Shown in pieces: positions 1 through 8,921 of a stretch of DNA of 64,000 nt. Position 1 is the stretch's first letter. Each line of letters begins with the position of its first letter. Source of the DNA: Clostridium_AM tanneri (GTDB lineage: Bacteria > Bacillota > Clostridia > Clostridiales > Clostridiaceae); contig NZ_JARUJP010000003.1 of assembly GCF_033659955.1 (NCBI RefSeq), forward strand, positions 62,001 through 126,000, written 5' to 3'. A program made the position numbers and the translations under genes. The notes beneath the pieces were generated by a model. That model was not told where the DNA came from, ran no database searches, and saw nothing but the letters and a program-made list of their open reading frames with translations.

Positions 1-1533
1 TTAATCCAAAAATTTATTGCTTCTGCGGTAATTGCTAAGAAATCAGGCTTTGATGGGGTGGAAATTCACGCTGTTCATGAAGGTTATTTATTAGATCAAT
101 TTGCCATTTCTCTCTTTAACCATCGTACAGATGAATATGGCGGTTCTTTAGAGAATAGACTTAGAATTTCTACTGAAATAGTTAAGGGAATCAAAAAAGC
201 CTGTGGAGAAGATTTCCCTGTAAGTTTACGTTACAGCCTTAAGAGTTGTATGAAGGGGATACGACAAGGCGGGTTACCAGAAGAAGACTATGAGGAAGCA
301 GGTAGAGATATCGAAGAGGGAATCGAGGCTGCAAAAATATTAGTGGCGGCAGGATATGATGCCCTAAATGTGGATGCAGGAACTTATGATTCTTGGTATT
401 GGAATCATCCTCCAATGTATTTTGAGGATGGAATGTACAGACAATTTGGAGAAATATTAAAGAAACACGTTAATGTACCAATTATCTTAGCTGGAAGAAT
501 GGATGATCCAGAGATTGCAATCTCTGCACTTGGAAAAAGCTGTGACATTATAAGCTATGGAAGACCTTTGCTTGCAGACGAAGAATATGTAGAAAAGCTT
601 CGTACAGGAAGATTAGATGAAGTTCGTCCTTGTTTAGGTTGTCACGAAGGTTGTCTAGGCAGAATTGGCAATGCACCTATAAGTTGTGCAGTTAATCCAG
701 CTTGTGGAAGAGAAAAAATATATGGTATTGAAGCTGCAGTCGCTAAAAAGAACATTCTTATTATAGGCGGTGGTGTGGCTGGATTGGAAGCAGCTCGTGT
801 AGCAGCTATTCGCGGACATAAAGTAATGCTATGTGAAAAATCTGATCAGCTTGGCGGAAACTTGATTCCTGGTGGAGTTCCACATTTTAAACGTAATGAT
901 CATAAATTAGTTTCATACTATAAACGCCAGTTAGAGCTTCTTAATGTTGATGTAAAATATAATACTACTATTGCAAAAGAGGATATTAAAAAATATGATG
1001 TGGATGTTGTAATTGCTGCAACAGGTTCAACTCCTAAGAATATTAACTTTGAAGGTGTACAAGCTTCCTTTACTGCAGATCAGATATTGCTTGGAAAAGC
1101 AGAAGTTAAGGATGAGGTTATTATTGTTGGCGGCGGGTTGGTAGGATGTGAAACAGCTCTATGGCTAGCTCAGAAAGGTAAAAAGGTGGCTGTAGTTGAA
1201 ATCGCAAAGGAAATTTTAGGCGGACATGGATCTTTACCTCATATGAATGAGTTTATGCTTTTAGATTTATTAAAGTATTATCATATAGATATTTACACAG
1301 GTACTTCTATTGTTAAGACAAAGGAAAATAGCGTAGAAGTAAAACAAGGGGACAAAATATTTGAACTTCCAGCTGAAACCATAATTACATCAGTAGGTTA
1401 TACATCAAATGATAACTTATATAAAGAAATAAAAGATTTAGATATACCTGTTTATAATATAGGTGATTCTAATAAAGTACACAATATTATGTATGCTATT
1501 TGGAATGCCTACGAAGTTGCAAGGAATGTGTAG
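1..1533 (+). CDS. NADH:flavin oxidoreductase / 2-enoate reductase family enzyme, 5' partial
   Basis: The reading frame is open from the first base, so the start lies outside the window; 510 residues are visible. The N-terminal part is the end of an Old Yellow Enzyme TIM barrel (FDGVEIHAVHEGYLLDQF, then RTDEYGGSLENR). Next comes a Cys cluster (CLGCHEGC...C...C) expected to bind a 4Fe-4S centre, then a dinucleotide-binding domain (IIGGGVAGLEAA) and a second nucleotide fold (IIVGGGLVGCETA). This FMN, Fe-S, FAD order is that of 2-enoate reductase, 2,4-dienoyl-CoA reductase and the bile-acid enzymes BaiCD/BaiH, which reduce activated C=C bonds with NAD(P)H in the cytoplasm. The substrate cannot be read from the sequence. 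A GTG at position 58 is an internal codon, not the start. A good terminator follows about 95 bp downstream. Confidence 0.9.
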   Translation, partial: LIQKFIASAVIAKKSGFDGVEIHAVHEGYLLDQFAISLFNHRTDEYGGSLENRLRISTEIVKGIKKACGEDFPVSLRYSLKSCMKGIRQGGLPEEDYEEAGRDIEEGIEAAKILVAAGYDALNVDAGTYDSWYWNHPPMYFEDGMYRQFGEILKKHVNVPIILAGRMDDPEIAISALGKSCDIISYGRPLLADEEYVEKLRTGRLDEVRPCLGCHEGCLGRIGNAPISCAVNPACGREKIYGIEAAVAKKNILIIGGGVAGLEAARVAAIRGHKVMLCEKSDQLGGNLIPGGVPHFKRNDHKLVSYYKRQLELLNVDVKYNTTIAKEDIKKYDVDVVIAATGSTPKNINFEGVQASFTADQILLGKAEVKDEVIIVGGGLVGCETALWLAQKGKKVAVVEIAKEILGGHGSLPHMNEFMLLDLLKYYHIDIYTGTSIVKTKENSVEVKQGDKIFELPAETIITSVGYTSNDNLYKEIKDLDIPVYNIGDSNKVHNIMYAIWNAYEVARNV

Positions 1534-1627
1534 TTTGTGGAAAGTTATAACATAAAGCTTACATTAAGGAATATGGAACCATTATAGTTAATGAATAACG
1601 TTTTTTGTTAAAATAGATATAGAGTGA

Positions 1628-1660
1628 AGCATCTGCTGTGAAAATAGCAGGTGCTTTTTA
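1628..1660 (+). terminator. Rho-independent terminator after the enoate reductase
   Basis: A 10-bp stem (AGCATCTGCT pairing with AGCAGGTGCT, one G-U pair) with an 8-nt loop is followed by TTTTT. It ends the upstream gene well before the helicase. Confidence 0.75.
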
Positions 1661-1856
1661 TCTGCTTAGGAAGAAAGCAAAAAGGTCATATATTATGCAT
1701 AAAGGGAAGGATAAACACTGTAAATACATTAGTTAAGGGTTAAATAAAGTTCAAGAGACATACTTACCACATTTTACTACTATTATAAGATATGTTTTTT
1801 TATTTAAATTTTAAAAATTGCAAACACTAAAAATAAAACAGAAAGAAGGGTTTGCT

Positions 1857-3431
1857 ATGGAAAGTAAAGGATTTAGTGAATTAGGTCTTGATGAAAATAT
1901 TCTTAAAGCTTTAGATGTAATGGGTTTTGAGGAACCATCTAAGATTCAAGCTGAGGTAATACCCATTCTCTTAGAAGGGCATGATGCAATTGGGCAGGCA
2001 CAAACTGGTACAGGAAAGACATTGGCATTTGCAGCACCAATCTTAAGTAGCTTTAGAAGGTCAGAGGGGAAGATAAATAGTATTATACTAACTCCTACAA
2101 GAGAGCTTGCCATTCAGGTAAATGATGAACTGAATCGTATAGGAAAATTTACTAAAGTTAAACTAATTCCTTTATATGGAGGTCAACCTATTGAAAGGCA
2201 GATTTCTGCTTTGCGTAAAGGTATAGATATAGTGGTAGGAACTCCTGGAAGAGTATTGGATTTAATTAGAAGAAAAGTTTTAGATTTAAGTTCTATTCGA
2301 TTCCTTGTATTGGATGAAGCAGACGAAATGCTTAATATGGGTTTTATTGATGATATAGAAGAAATAATAAAAAATTCCAATGAAGATAGGCAGACAATGT
2401 TATTTTCTGCTACAATGCCTCCAGAAATCAAAAAGCTTGCTAAAAGATATATGAGGCCTGAAGCGAAACATATAGCTGTCTCAAAAGGCACAATGACGGT
2501 GGCCACAGTGGAACAATACTATTATGAAGTTAAGAATAGAGAAAGATTTGAATCACTTTGCAGAATATTAGATGTAGAAGAACCTTCAGCTGCTATTATC
2601 TTCTGCAAGACTAAGAGAGGCGTAGACGAACTGATGGAAGGTTTGCAGAGCAGAGGCTATGGTGTTGAAGGAATGCATGGAGATATGAATCAGAATCAGA
2701 GGATAAATGCCTTAAGAAGATTTAAGGAAGGAAGTTCAGAGTTCCTTATAGCTACTGATGTTGCTGCAAGAGGTATAGATGTTGAAAATGTAAGTCACGT
2801 AATAAATTACGATTTGCCTCAGGATGTAGAATCCTATGTTCATAGAATAGGTAGAACTGGCAGGGCAAATAAGGAAGGAGTTGCGTATACACTAGTTACT
2901 GCAAGAGAATATACTTCCCTTAAACATATTGAAAAGGCTACAAAGAGTAAGATAAGAAGAAGAGAGATTCCTACAGTAGATGAAATATTTGTTTCCAAGT
3001 ATAAAACCATGCTATCCAGGATAAAAGAAACCTTAGAAGAGGATAGCTATAAAAGATTTATCCCACTAGCAACAGAGCTTGATGAAGAGTTTAGTCTTGT
3101 AGAAGTAGCAGCGGCTCTAATGCATATGTTATACAGCAAAGAAGTAAGCTATGATTACAGCGAAAATGCAATAGGTTCAGCGTCAGAGAGTAAGAGGTTG
3201 TTTTTAACTGTAGGACGTATGGATAAAGTTAATCCGAAGAAGTTAGTGGAATTCTTTAGTGAAAATGCAAAAATAAACAAGGAAGACGTTGGAGATATTG
3301 ATATTCTTGAAAAGTTTTCTTTTGTAAATGTAACAGAGGCTGCAGCGGAATCTATAATAAAGTATTGCAGTGGAAAGAGGTTCGCTGGAAGAAAGTTGAA
3401 TATTGAAATTTCAACAAAATCAAGGAAGTAA
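1857..3431 (+). CDS. DEAD-box ATP-dependent RNA helicase with DbpA-type RNA-binding tail
   Basis: This 524-residue protein unwinds RNA using ATP and probably works in ribosome assembly or mRNA turnover. Visible helicase motifs are Walker A AQTGTGKT (48-55), PTRELA (80-85), TPGR (129-132), DEAD (153-156), SAT (184-186) and, further on, HRIGRTGR. The last 75 residues (RLFLTVGRMDKVNPKKLVEF onward) look like the DbpA/CsdA C-terminal RRM-like domain, which targets such helicases to structured RNA. I chose the ATG at 1857 because AGAAGGG lies just upstream; an in-frame TTG at 1818 has no comparable site. The gene stands alone between terminator and long spacer. An A/T-rich leader of roughly 200 nt would fit cold-inducible control, but that is only inference. 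Confidence 0.95.
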   Translation: MESKGFSELGLDENILKALDVMGFEEPSKIQAEVIPILLEGHDAIGQAQTGTGKTLAFAAPILSSFRRSEGKINSIILTPTRELAIQVNDELNRIGKFTKVKLIPLYGGQPIERQISALRKGIDIVVGTPGRVLDLIRRKVLDLSSIRFLVLDEADEMLNMGFIDDIEEIIKNSNEDRQTMLFSATMPPEIKKLAKRYMRPEAKHIAVSKGTMTVATVEQYYYEVKNRERFESLCRILDVEEPSAAIIFCKTKRGVDELMEGLQSRGYGVEGMHGDMNQNQRINALRRFKEGSSEFLIATDVAARGIDVENVSHVINYDLPQDVESYVHRIGRTGRANKEGVAYTLVTAREYTSLKHIEKATKSKIRRREIPTVDEIFVSKYKTMLSRIKETLEEDSYKRFIPLATELDEEFSLVEVAAALMHMLYSKEVSYDYSENAIGSASESKRLFLTVGRMDKVNPKKLVEFFSENAKINKEDVGDIDILEKFSFVNVTEAAAESIIKYCSGKRFAGRKLNIEISTKSRK

Positions 3432-3537
3432 TCTGTTCAAGAGCTTTAGTATTTAGCTATCTTCACTAAGATGGACTGACATATTGAAGTTACGATAAAA
3501 CTGCAGATAAAATATATTCTCTCAAGCTTATGGTATG

Positions 3538-3576
3538 CACCTCAAAAGTTAGACACCAGTATAACTTTTTGGGGTG
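3538..3576. mobile_element. Possible IS3-family end remnant (two ends facing each other)
   Basis: CACCTCAAAAGTT (3538-3550), followed by AGACACC, resembles the terminal repeat of IS3/IS150-type elements. Twelve bases later AACTTTTTGGGGTG (3563-3576) reads as the opposite end. There is no transposase between them, so this would be a scar with its interior lost. It could instead be an ordinary hairpin. Confidence 0.35.
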
Positions 3577-4012
3577 AATTCATTGGGTTGGGGGAATTTT
3601 ACTTTATAGGTCATATTAGTATAAAATGCTGTAAAGTATTTTACATTATAGGTAGGTTATGGAATATGTATATTTTTTAGAAATGTATGAAATTTGAAGT
3701 TTTACTTGCGCTATTTAGTGACTAATCAGTATAGTGAATTCAATAATATTTAAAAATTCAAGGCAATGGTAAAACCTTTCAATAATTACATCAGTTACAT
3801 GTTAAATTTTTCACCAAAAATAATTAATAACAATTTATTAATTTGTGCCTTTGCCTTGAAAATTAAAACTTAATAGAGAATTTAAAGGTATGCATATAAG
3901 CTGATTCATACTTAAATCGTATAATTCTAATTAGTGACACTATTGCTATTTTCTAAGCAAATCTATGTTCTTAATTCGTAAAATTGCAAAAAACTCCTTT
4001 TTACGATAATCA

Positions 4013-4021
4013 TGTTATAAT
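4013..4021 (+). promoter_or_regulatory. Extended -10 promoter of OPT cassette 1
   Basis: TGTTATAAT is an extended -10 (TG-N-TATAAT) 34 bp before the start codon. The second cassette has the same TGTTATAAT at the matching place (around 6570), which supports it. No good -35 is visible. Confidence 0.6.
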
Positions 4022-4054
4022 CATGTCGTAAAATAAAAAAGGAGGTACATCTTT

Positions 4055-5977
4055 ATGGATAATAAATTGTCTAAAGATGCATATGGTGGCGTAGCAGGCA
4101 AAGACTACGTTCCTTATATTTCCAGTGGTTCGAAATCCGGTGGAAATGTTACTGTATTAATAATTGGTATTCTTTTAGCTGTTTTATTTGCAGCATCAAC
4201 TGCCTATTCAGGTATGAAGTCAGGACTTACAGTTGCAGCTGGTATACCTGGTTCAATAATAGGTTCAGCCTTTGTAGCTGCATTTGCTAAACAAAAAGGT
4301 ATTCTTGGAAAAAACTTAATTCAAGGTATGGCAAGTGGTGGAGAATCAATTGCTAGTGGTATGATATTCGTTTTACCAGCAGTTCTTTTAATAGGATCAA
4401 AGGTTTCCTTCTTAGAAGGTTTTGCTGTTGGTGTAGGTGGAGTTTTATTCGGTATAGGAATAGCTTCTCTTGTACACAATTACTTAATAGTTGAAGAACA
4501 CGGTAAATTAATGTACCCTGAGTCAATGGCTATATCTGAAACACTTGTTGCTTCAGAAGGTGCTGGAGACTCAATGAAGTACATGGGAATAGGATTTGGA
4601 ATAGGTGGTATCATAACTGTTATAACTGGTTCGTTCTTAAATGTAGCTAATAACGTTATAAGCTATGTAAACGAATCCTTCTACAAGTGGAAACTTGAAG
4701 TTGAAGTTAACCCTCTATTATTAGGTATAGGATTCATAGTTGGTTTAGATGTTTCTTTAACTATGTTTGCTGGTTCTATATTATCTAACTTTGGTATTAT
4801 GCCTTTAATAGGTTACTTCTCAACTCTTGCGAATGATGGAGCAACAGTATGGAATGCTCCTGGTGTTGCTATAAATGCTATGAAAGTTAATAACATAGCT
4901 GGTAGTTATGTAAAATATATCGGTGCTGGTATGATGCTTTCTGGTGGTTTAATAGGTGCTATAAAGCTTATACCTACTATAATATCTTCTATAAAAGAAA
5001 CTCTTAACGCTAAGTCTTCAAATAGTGGTGCTGGTAGTTCATCTGCTGGAAACATAATATTACTTGGTGGAGTAGTGGTAGGTTTCATAGGAGGATTCCT
5101 AATATCTGGTGGTAATATAGTTATGGCAATAGCTGCTTCTGTTTTATCATTATTCTTATCATTACTATTTGTTATAGTTTCTGGTCGTTTAACTGGTACT
5201 ATAGGAACTTCAAACCTTCCTGTATCTGGTATGACTATAGCTTCTATAGTTCTTGTAACATTATTATTTGTTGTAATGGGATGGAAAGACCTTGAAAGTA
5301 ATAGATCATTACTTTTATTCGGTACATTTATAGTTGTTGCTATATCTGCAGCTGGTGGCTACTGTCAATCACAAAAAGTTACCTTCGTAATAGGTGGAGA
5401 CAAGAACGAAATGCAAAAATATTTTGCTATAGCTGGTGTGGTTGGTGTTGCAGTAGTTGTTGGTACTATATTATTACTTTCTAGCCAACTTTCAATGACT
5501 GGTGATAACGTTCCGTTTGCATTACCTCAAGCTAACTTAATATCAACATTAACTGCTGGTATAATGTCAGGCAGCTTACCTTGGGTTATGATAATTGTTG
5601 GTATCGTTATGGGAGTTGTTTTATTCTTATTAAACCTTCCTGTAATGACAGTTGCTATAGGTTTCTACTTACCAATAGCTACAACTTCTATAATATTAAT
5701 AGGAGCATTAGTTCGTTTATTCGTAGAAAGAGCTTCTAAATCTGAAGAAGAGAAAGAAGTTAAGATTGCTAATGGTATAAGCTTATCTTCTGGACTTGTT
5801 GCTGGTGGTTCTATAATAGGTCTTATTGGTATAATACTTCAAGTAGCAGGTGTTATAAAAGGAAAGGGACCAAGCGGATTTGCTGGTTCTAACGGAATGG
5901 CATTTATACTATTGATAGCTTTAGTAGTAGCTACTGCAATACCTTTACTTAATAGTAAAGTGAAAGATGCCCAATAG
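4055..5977 (+). CDS. OPT-family oligopeptide/metal-chelate transporter, copy 1
   Basis: A 640-residue, very hydrophobic integral membrane protein with many transmembrane segments from residue about 27 on. The opening GMKSGLTVAAGIPGSIIGS is typical of OPT/YSL transporters, which carry oligopeptides, siderophore-like compounds or metal chelates by proton symport. The ATG follows GGAGG at good spacing. The 3' end overlaps the next gene by 11 bases, so the two are probably translationally coupled. The protein is almost identical to that encoded at 6611-8530. Many differences between the DNA copies are silent third-position changes, so both copies seem to be under selection. The substrate is unknown; its obligate small partner may be informative. 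Confidence 0.9.
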   Translation: MDNKLSKDAYGGVAGKDYVPYISSGSKSGGNVTVLIIGILLAVLFAASTAYSGMKSGLTVAAGIPGSIIGSAFVAAFAKQKGILGKNLIQGMASGGESIASGMIFVLPAVLLIGSKVSFLEGFAVGVGGVLFGIGIASLVHNYLIVEEHGKLMYPESMAISETLVASEGAGDSMKYMGIGFGIGGIITVITGSFLNVANNVISYVNESFYKWKLEVEVNPLLLGIGFIVGLDVSLTMFAGSILSNFGIMPLIGYFSTLANDGATVWNAPGVAINAMKVNNIAGSYVKYIGAGMMLSGGLIGAIKLIPTIISSIKETLNAKSSNSGAGSSSAGNIILLGGVVVGFIGGFLISGGNIVMAIAASVLSLFLSLLFVIVSGRLTGTIGTSNLPVSGMTIASIVLVTLLFVVMGWKDLESNRSLLLFGTFIVVAISAAGGYCQSQKVTFVIGGDKNEMQKYFAIAGVVGVAVVVGTILLLSSQLSMTGDNVPFALPQANLISTLTAGIMSGSLPWVMIIVGIVMGVVLFLLNLPVMTVAIGFYLPIATTSIILIGALVRLFVERASKSEEEKEVKIANGISLSSGLVAGGSIIGLIGIILQVAGVIKGKGPSGFAGSNGMAFILLIALVVATAIPLLNSKVKDAQ

Positions 5978-6317
5978 TAACGAAGAGGTTTTAAATATAA
6001 TATTTAAAATCTCTGATAACTTAGAATATGAAGTTGATAAAGACAATATTGTGACCATACTTGAAAAACAAGATCATAAGGTGCAAAATTTCTTTAGAAA
6101 ACTTAAATTTAGAATTCCAGAATATAAAAAAATCACTCTAGACGAATATGGAAGTTATGTGTTTTTACAAATAGATGGCAAGAAAACTATAAAGGATATA
6201 GGAGAGAGTCTTGAAGCGAAGTATGGTGAGGAAGCTAACCCGCTTTACGAAAGATTACTGTTATTCTTAAACCATATCGATGTTAATTGTCACTACATAG
6301 AGAAAACAAACTTCTAA
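5967..6317 (+). CDS. PqqD-like small protein, copy 1
   Basis: A 116-residue soluble protein. Its second half (LDEYGSYVFLQIDGKKTIKD, then IGESLEAKYG and a C-terminal helix) has the layout of the PqqD/RiPP-recognition fold: a conserved DxxG.xVW-like strand, a D-G-K turn and a helix pair. PqqD proteins present precursor peptides to modifying enzymes, but no radical SAM enzyme or precursor gene is nearby. Its start overlaps the transporter stop, and the same arrangement recurs in copy 2, so a role tied to the transporter (peptide delivery, regulation or chaperoning) is a reasonable inference. The N-terminal half is not recognised. Confidence 0.75.
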   Translation: MPNSNEEVLNIIFKISDNLEYEVDKDNIVTILEKQDHKVQNFFRKLKFRIPEYKKITLDEYGSYVFLQIDGKKTIKDIGESLEAKYGEEANPLYERLLLFLNHIDVNCHYIEKTNF

Positions 6318-6610
6318 CACAGAAGATGGCACTGCATTGCAGAGGCCATCTTTATTTTTTTGTATTATAAAGACAAAATTATCACAACCTAAGATACTTT
6401 CAGTAAAGATATAGGTGTTAGCCGAAGCTACAGTTAAGGAGTTAGTGAAGGAATATAAAATTCATAGGGAAGATGCATGTGTCCAATCATTTTTTTTATT
6501 CCTAAAATTAGAAATTGAATGTAAAGCATCTGCAAAAAAATGAAAAATATACCTTTTTGACCAAAATTATGTTATAATACTTAAATAAAACAAAAAAGGG
6601 GGTACGTCTT
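6318..6610. other. Spacer between the two OPT cassettes
   Basis: It holds the cassette-1 terminator, an unremarkable stretch, and an extended -10 (TGTTATAAT, about 6570) with GGGGG before the second transporter. A 42-codon frame from a GTG near 6415 lacks a ribosome binding site and is not called. Confidence 0.6.
6323..6360 (+). terminator. Terminator of OPT cassette 1
   Basis: AAGATGGC (6323-6330) pairs with GCCATCTT (6345-6352), followed by TTATTTTTT. The terminator after cassette 2 is related in sequence, so it was part of the duplicated unit. Confidence 0.8.
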
Positions 6611-8530
6611 ATGGATAAAAAACTATCTAAAGATGCATATGGTGGCATAGCTGGTAAAAACTATGTCCCTTATATTTCCAGTGGCTCAAAATCCGGTGGA
6701 AATGCTGCAGTATTAGTAATAGGTATTGTTTTGGCTGCTTTATTCGCAGCATCAACTGCCTATTCAGGTATGAAATCAGGACTTACAGTTGCTGCCGGTA
6801 TACCTGGCTCTATAATAGGCTCTGCCTTTATAGCTGCATTTGCTAAGCAAAAAGGTATTCTTGGCAAAAATCTACTTCAAGGTATGTCAAGCGGTGGAGA
6901 ATCAGTTGCCAGTGGTATAATATTTGTTTTACCAGCAGTTCTTTTAATAGGATCAAAGGTTTCCTTCTTAGAAGGTTTGGCTGTTGGTGTAGGTGGAGTT
7001 CTATTCGGTATAGGAATAGCTTCTCTTGTTTACAACTATTTAATAGTTGAAGAGCATGGTAAGTTAATGTATCCTGAGTCAATGGCTATATCTGAAACAC
7101 TTGTTGCTTCAGAAGGTGCTGGAGAATCAATGAAGTACATGGGAATAGGATTTGGAATAGGTGGTATTATAACTGTTGTAACTGGCTCATTCTTAAATGT
7201 AGCTAATAACGTTATAAGCTATGTAAACGAATCCTTCTATAAGTGGAAATTTGAAGTTGAGGTTAATCCTCTATTATTAGGTATAGGATTCATAGTTGGC
7301 TTAGATGTTTCTTTAACTATGTTTGCTGGCTCCATATTATCTAACTTCGGTATCATGCCTTTGATAGGTTACTTCTCAACTCTTGCAAATGACGGAGCAA
7401 CAGTATGGAATGCTCCTGGCGTTGCTATAAATGCTATGAAAGTTAATAACATAGCTGGTAGTTATGTAAAATATATCGGCGCTGGTATGATGCTTTCTGG
7501 TGGTTTAATAGGTGCTATAAAGCTTATACCTACTATAATATCTTCTATAAAAGAAACTCTTAATGCCAAGTCCTCCAATAGTGCTGATAGTTCATCTGCT
7601 GGAAACGTAATATTACTTGGTGGAATAGTAGTAGGTTTCATAGGCGGATTCCTAATATCCGGCGGTAACATATTGATGGCAATTACTGCTTCTATTTTAT
7701 CATTATTCTTATCATTACTATTTGTTATAGTTTCTGGTCGTTTAACTGGTACTATAGGAACTTCAAACCTTCCTGTATCTGGTATGACCATAGCTTCTAT
7801 AGTTGTTGTAACATTACTATTTGTTGCAATGGGATGGAAAAACCTTGAAAGTAACAGGTCTCTACTTCTATTTGGTACATTTATAGTTACTGCTATAGCC
7901 ATGGCTGGTGGATATTGTCAGTCACAAAAAGTTACTTTTGTAATAGGTGGAGACAAGAACGAAATGCAAAAATACTTTGCTATAGCTGGTGTGGTTGGTG
8001 TTGCAGTAGTTGTTGGTACTATATTATTACTTTCAAGCCAACTTTCAATGACCGGTGATAACGTTCCATTTGCATTACCTCAGGCTAACTTAATGTCAAC
8101 ATTAACTGCTGGTATAATGTCAGGCAGCTTACCTTGGGTTATGATAATTGTTGGTATCGTTATGGGAATTGTTTTATTCTTATTAAACCTTCCAGTAATG
8201 ACAGTTGCTATAGGTTTCTACTTACCAATATCTACAACTTCTATAATATTAATAGGAGCATTAGTTCGTCTATTTGTAGAAAGAGCTTCTAAATCCGAAC
8301 AGGAAAAAGAAGTTAAGATTGCTAATGGTATAAGCTTATCTTCTGGACTTGTTGCTGGTGGCTCTATAATAGGACTTATTGGTATAATACTTCAAGTGTC
8401 AGGTGTTATAAAAGGAGCTGGACCAAGTGGCTTTACTGCTTCTAATGGAATGGCAATTATACTACTAATACTTCTAGTAATAGTTACTACAATACCAATA
8501 GTAAACAGTAAGGTTAAAAATGCCAAATAG
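6611..8530 (+). CDS. OPT-family oligopeptide/metal-chelate transporter, copy 2
   Basis: A 639-residue polytopic membrane protein that aligns with the first copy over its full length with only scattered substitutions and one residue fewer in the loop near residue 325 (SSNSADSSS against SSNSGAGSSS). It has the same OPT opening (GMKSGLTVAAGIPGSIIGS), ribosome binding site (GGGGG) and extended -10 promoter. The C-terminal 20 residues are the most divergent part (ILLILLVIVTTIPIVNSK). It overlaps its small partner by 11 bases, exactly as in copy 1. Retention of both intact copies suggests a dosage benefit or slightly different substrates. Confidence 0.9.
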   Translation: MDKKLSKDAYGGIAGKNYVPYISSGSKSGGNAAVLVIGIVLAALFAASTAYSGMKSGLTVAAGIPGSIIGSAFIAAFAKQKGILGKNLLQGMSSGGESVASGIIFVLPAVLLIGSKVSFLEGLAVGVGGVLFGIGIASLVYNYLIVEEHGKLMYPESMAISETLVASEGAGESMKYMGIGFGIGGIITVVTGSFLNVANNVISYVNESFYKWKFEVEVNPLLLGIGFIVGLDVSLTMFAGSILSNFGIMPLIGYFSTLANDGATVWNAPGVAINAMKVNNIAGSYVKYIGAGMMLSGGLIGAIKLIPTIISSIKETLNAKSSNSADSSSAGNVILLGGIVVGFIGGFLISGGNILMAITASILSLFLSLLFVIVSGRLTGTIGTSNLPVSGMTIASIVVVTLLFVAMGWKNLESNRSLLLFGTFIVTAIAMAGGYCQSQKVTFVIGGDKNEMQKYFAIAGVVGVAVVVGTILLLSSQLSMTGDNVPFALPQANLMSTLTAGIMSGSLPWVMIIVGIVMGIVLFLLNLPVMTVAIGFYLPISTTSIILIGALVRLFVERASKSEQEKEVKIANGISLSSGLVAGGSIIGLIGIILQVSGVIKGAGPSGFTASNGMAIILLILLVIVTTIPIVNSKVKNAK

Positions 8531-8870
8531 CAATGAAGAGGTATTAAATATAATATTTAAAATCTCTGATAACCTGGAATATGAAGTGGATAAAGATAAT
8601 ATTGTAACCATACTTGAAAAACAAGATCATAAGGTGCAAAATTTCTTTAGAAAACTTAAATTTAGAATTCCAGAATATAAAAAAATTACTCTGGACGAAT
8701 ATGGAAGTTATGTGTTTTTACAAATAGATGGCAAGAAAACTGTAAAAGATATAGGAGAAAATCTTGAAGCAAAGTATGGTGAGAAAGCTCACCCACTTTA
8801 TGAAAGGTTATTGTTATTCTTAAACCATATCAACGTTAATTGCCACTACATAGAAAAAACAAATTTCTAA
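8520..8870 (+). CDS. PqqD-like small protein, copy 2
   Basis: A 116-residue protein that differs from copy 1 at only five positions, all in the last 45 residues (I to V, S to N, E to K, N to H, D to N). It has the same PqqD-like layout and the same overlap with the preceding transporter stop. Function is unknown beyond the inferred link with the transporter; no RiPP genes are present in the window. Confidence 0.75.
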   Translation: MPNSNEEVLNIIFKISDNLEYEVDKDNIVTILEKQDHKVQNFFRKLKFRIPEYKKITLDEYGSYVFLQIDGKKTVKDIGENLEAKYGEKAHPLYERLLLFLNHINVNCHYIEKTNF

Positions 8871-8874
8871 TACA

Positions 8875-8912
8875 AAAGATGGCACCCATTGCAGGTGCCG
8901 TCTTTGTTTTTA
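8875..8912 (+). terminator. Terminator of OPT cassette 2
   Basis: AAAGATGGCACC (8875-8886) pairs with GGTGCCGTCTTT (8894-8905), loop of 7, followed by GTTTTTAG. It may also serve the convergent cupin gene. Confidence 0.85.
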
Positions 8913-8921
8913 GTACACTTA

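Larger units (their letters stand above)
3432..4054. other. Intergenic region of 623 bp with inverted repeats and the first OPT promoter
   Basis: No convincing gene. The region holds a pair of inverted IS3-like ends (3538-3576), a widely spaced inverted repeat with 10-bp perfect arms (TTCAAGGCAA at 3757-3766 and TTGCCTTGAA at 3851-3860), and near its right end an extended -10 element for the transporter gene. Confidence 0.7.

Noticed and set aside
1818..1856. N-terminal extension of the DEAD-box helicase from a TTG
   Set aside because: The ATG at 1857 has AGAAGGG at good spacing and begins with a normal family N-terminus; the extension has neither.
6415..6543. 42-codon frame between the OPT cassettes
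   Set aside because: No ribosome binding site and no recognisable product; it overlaps the promoter region of copy 2.
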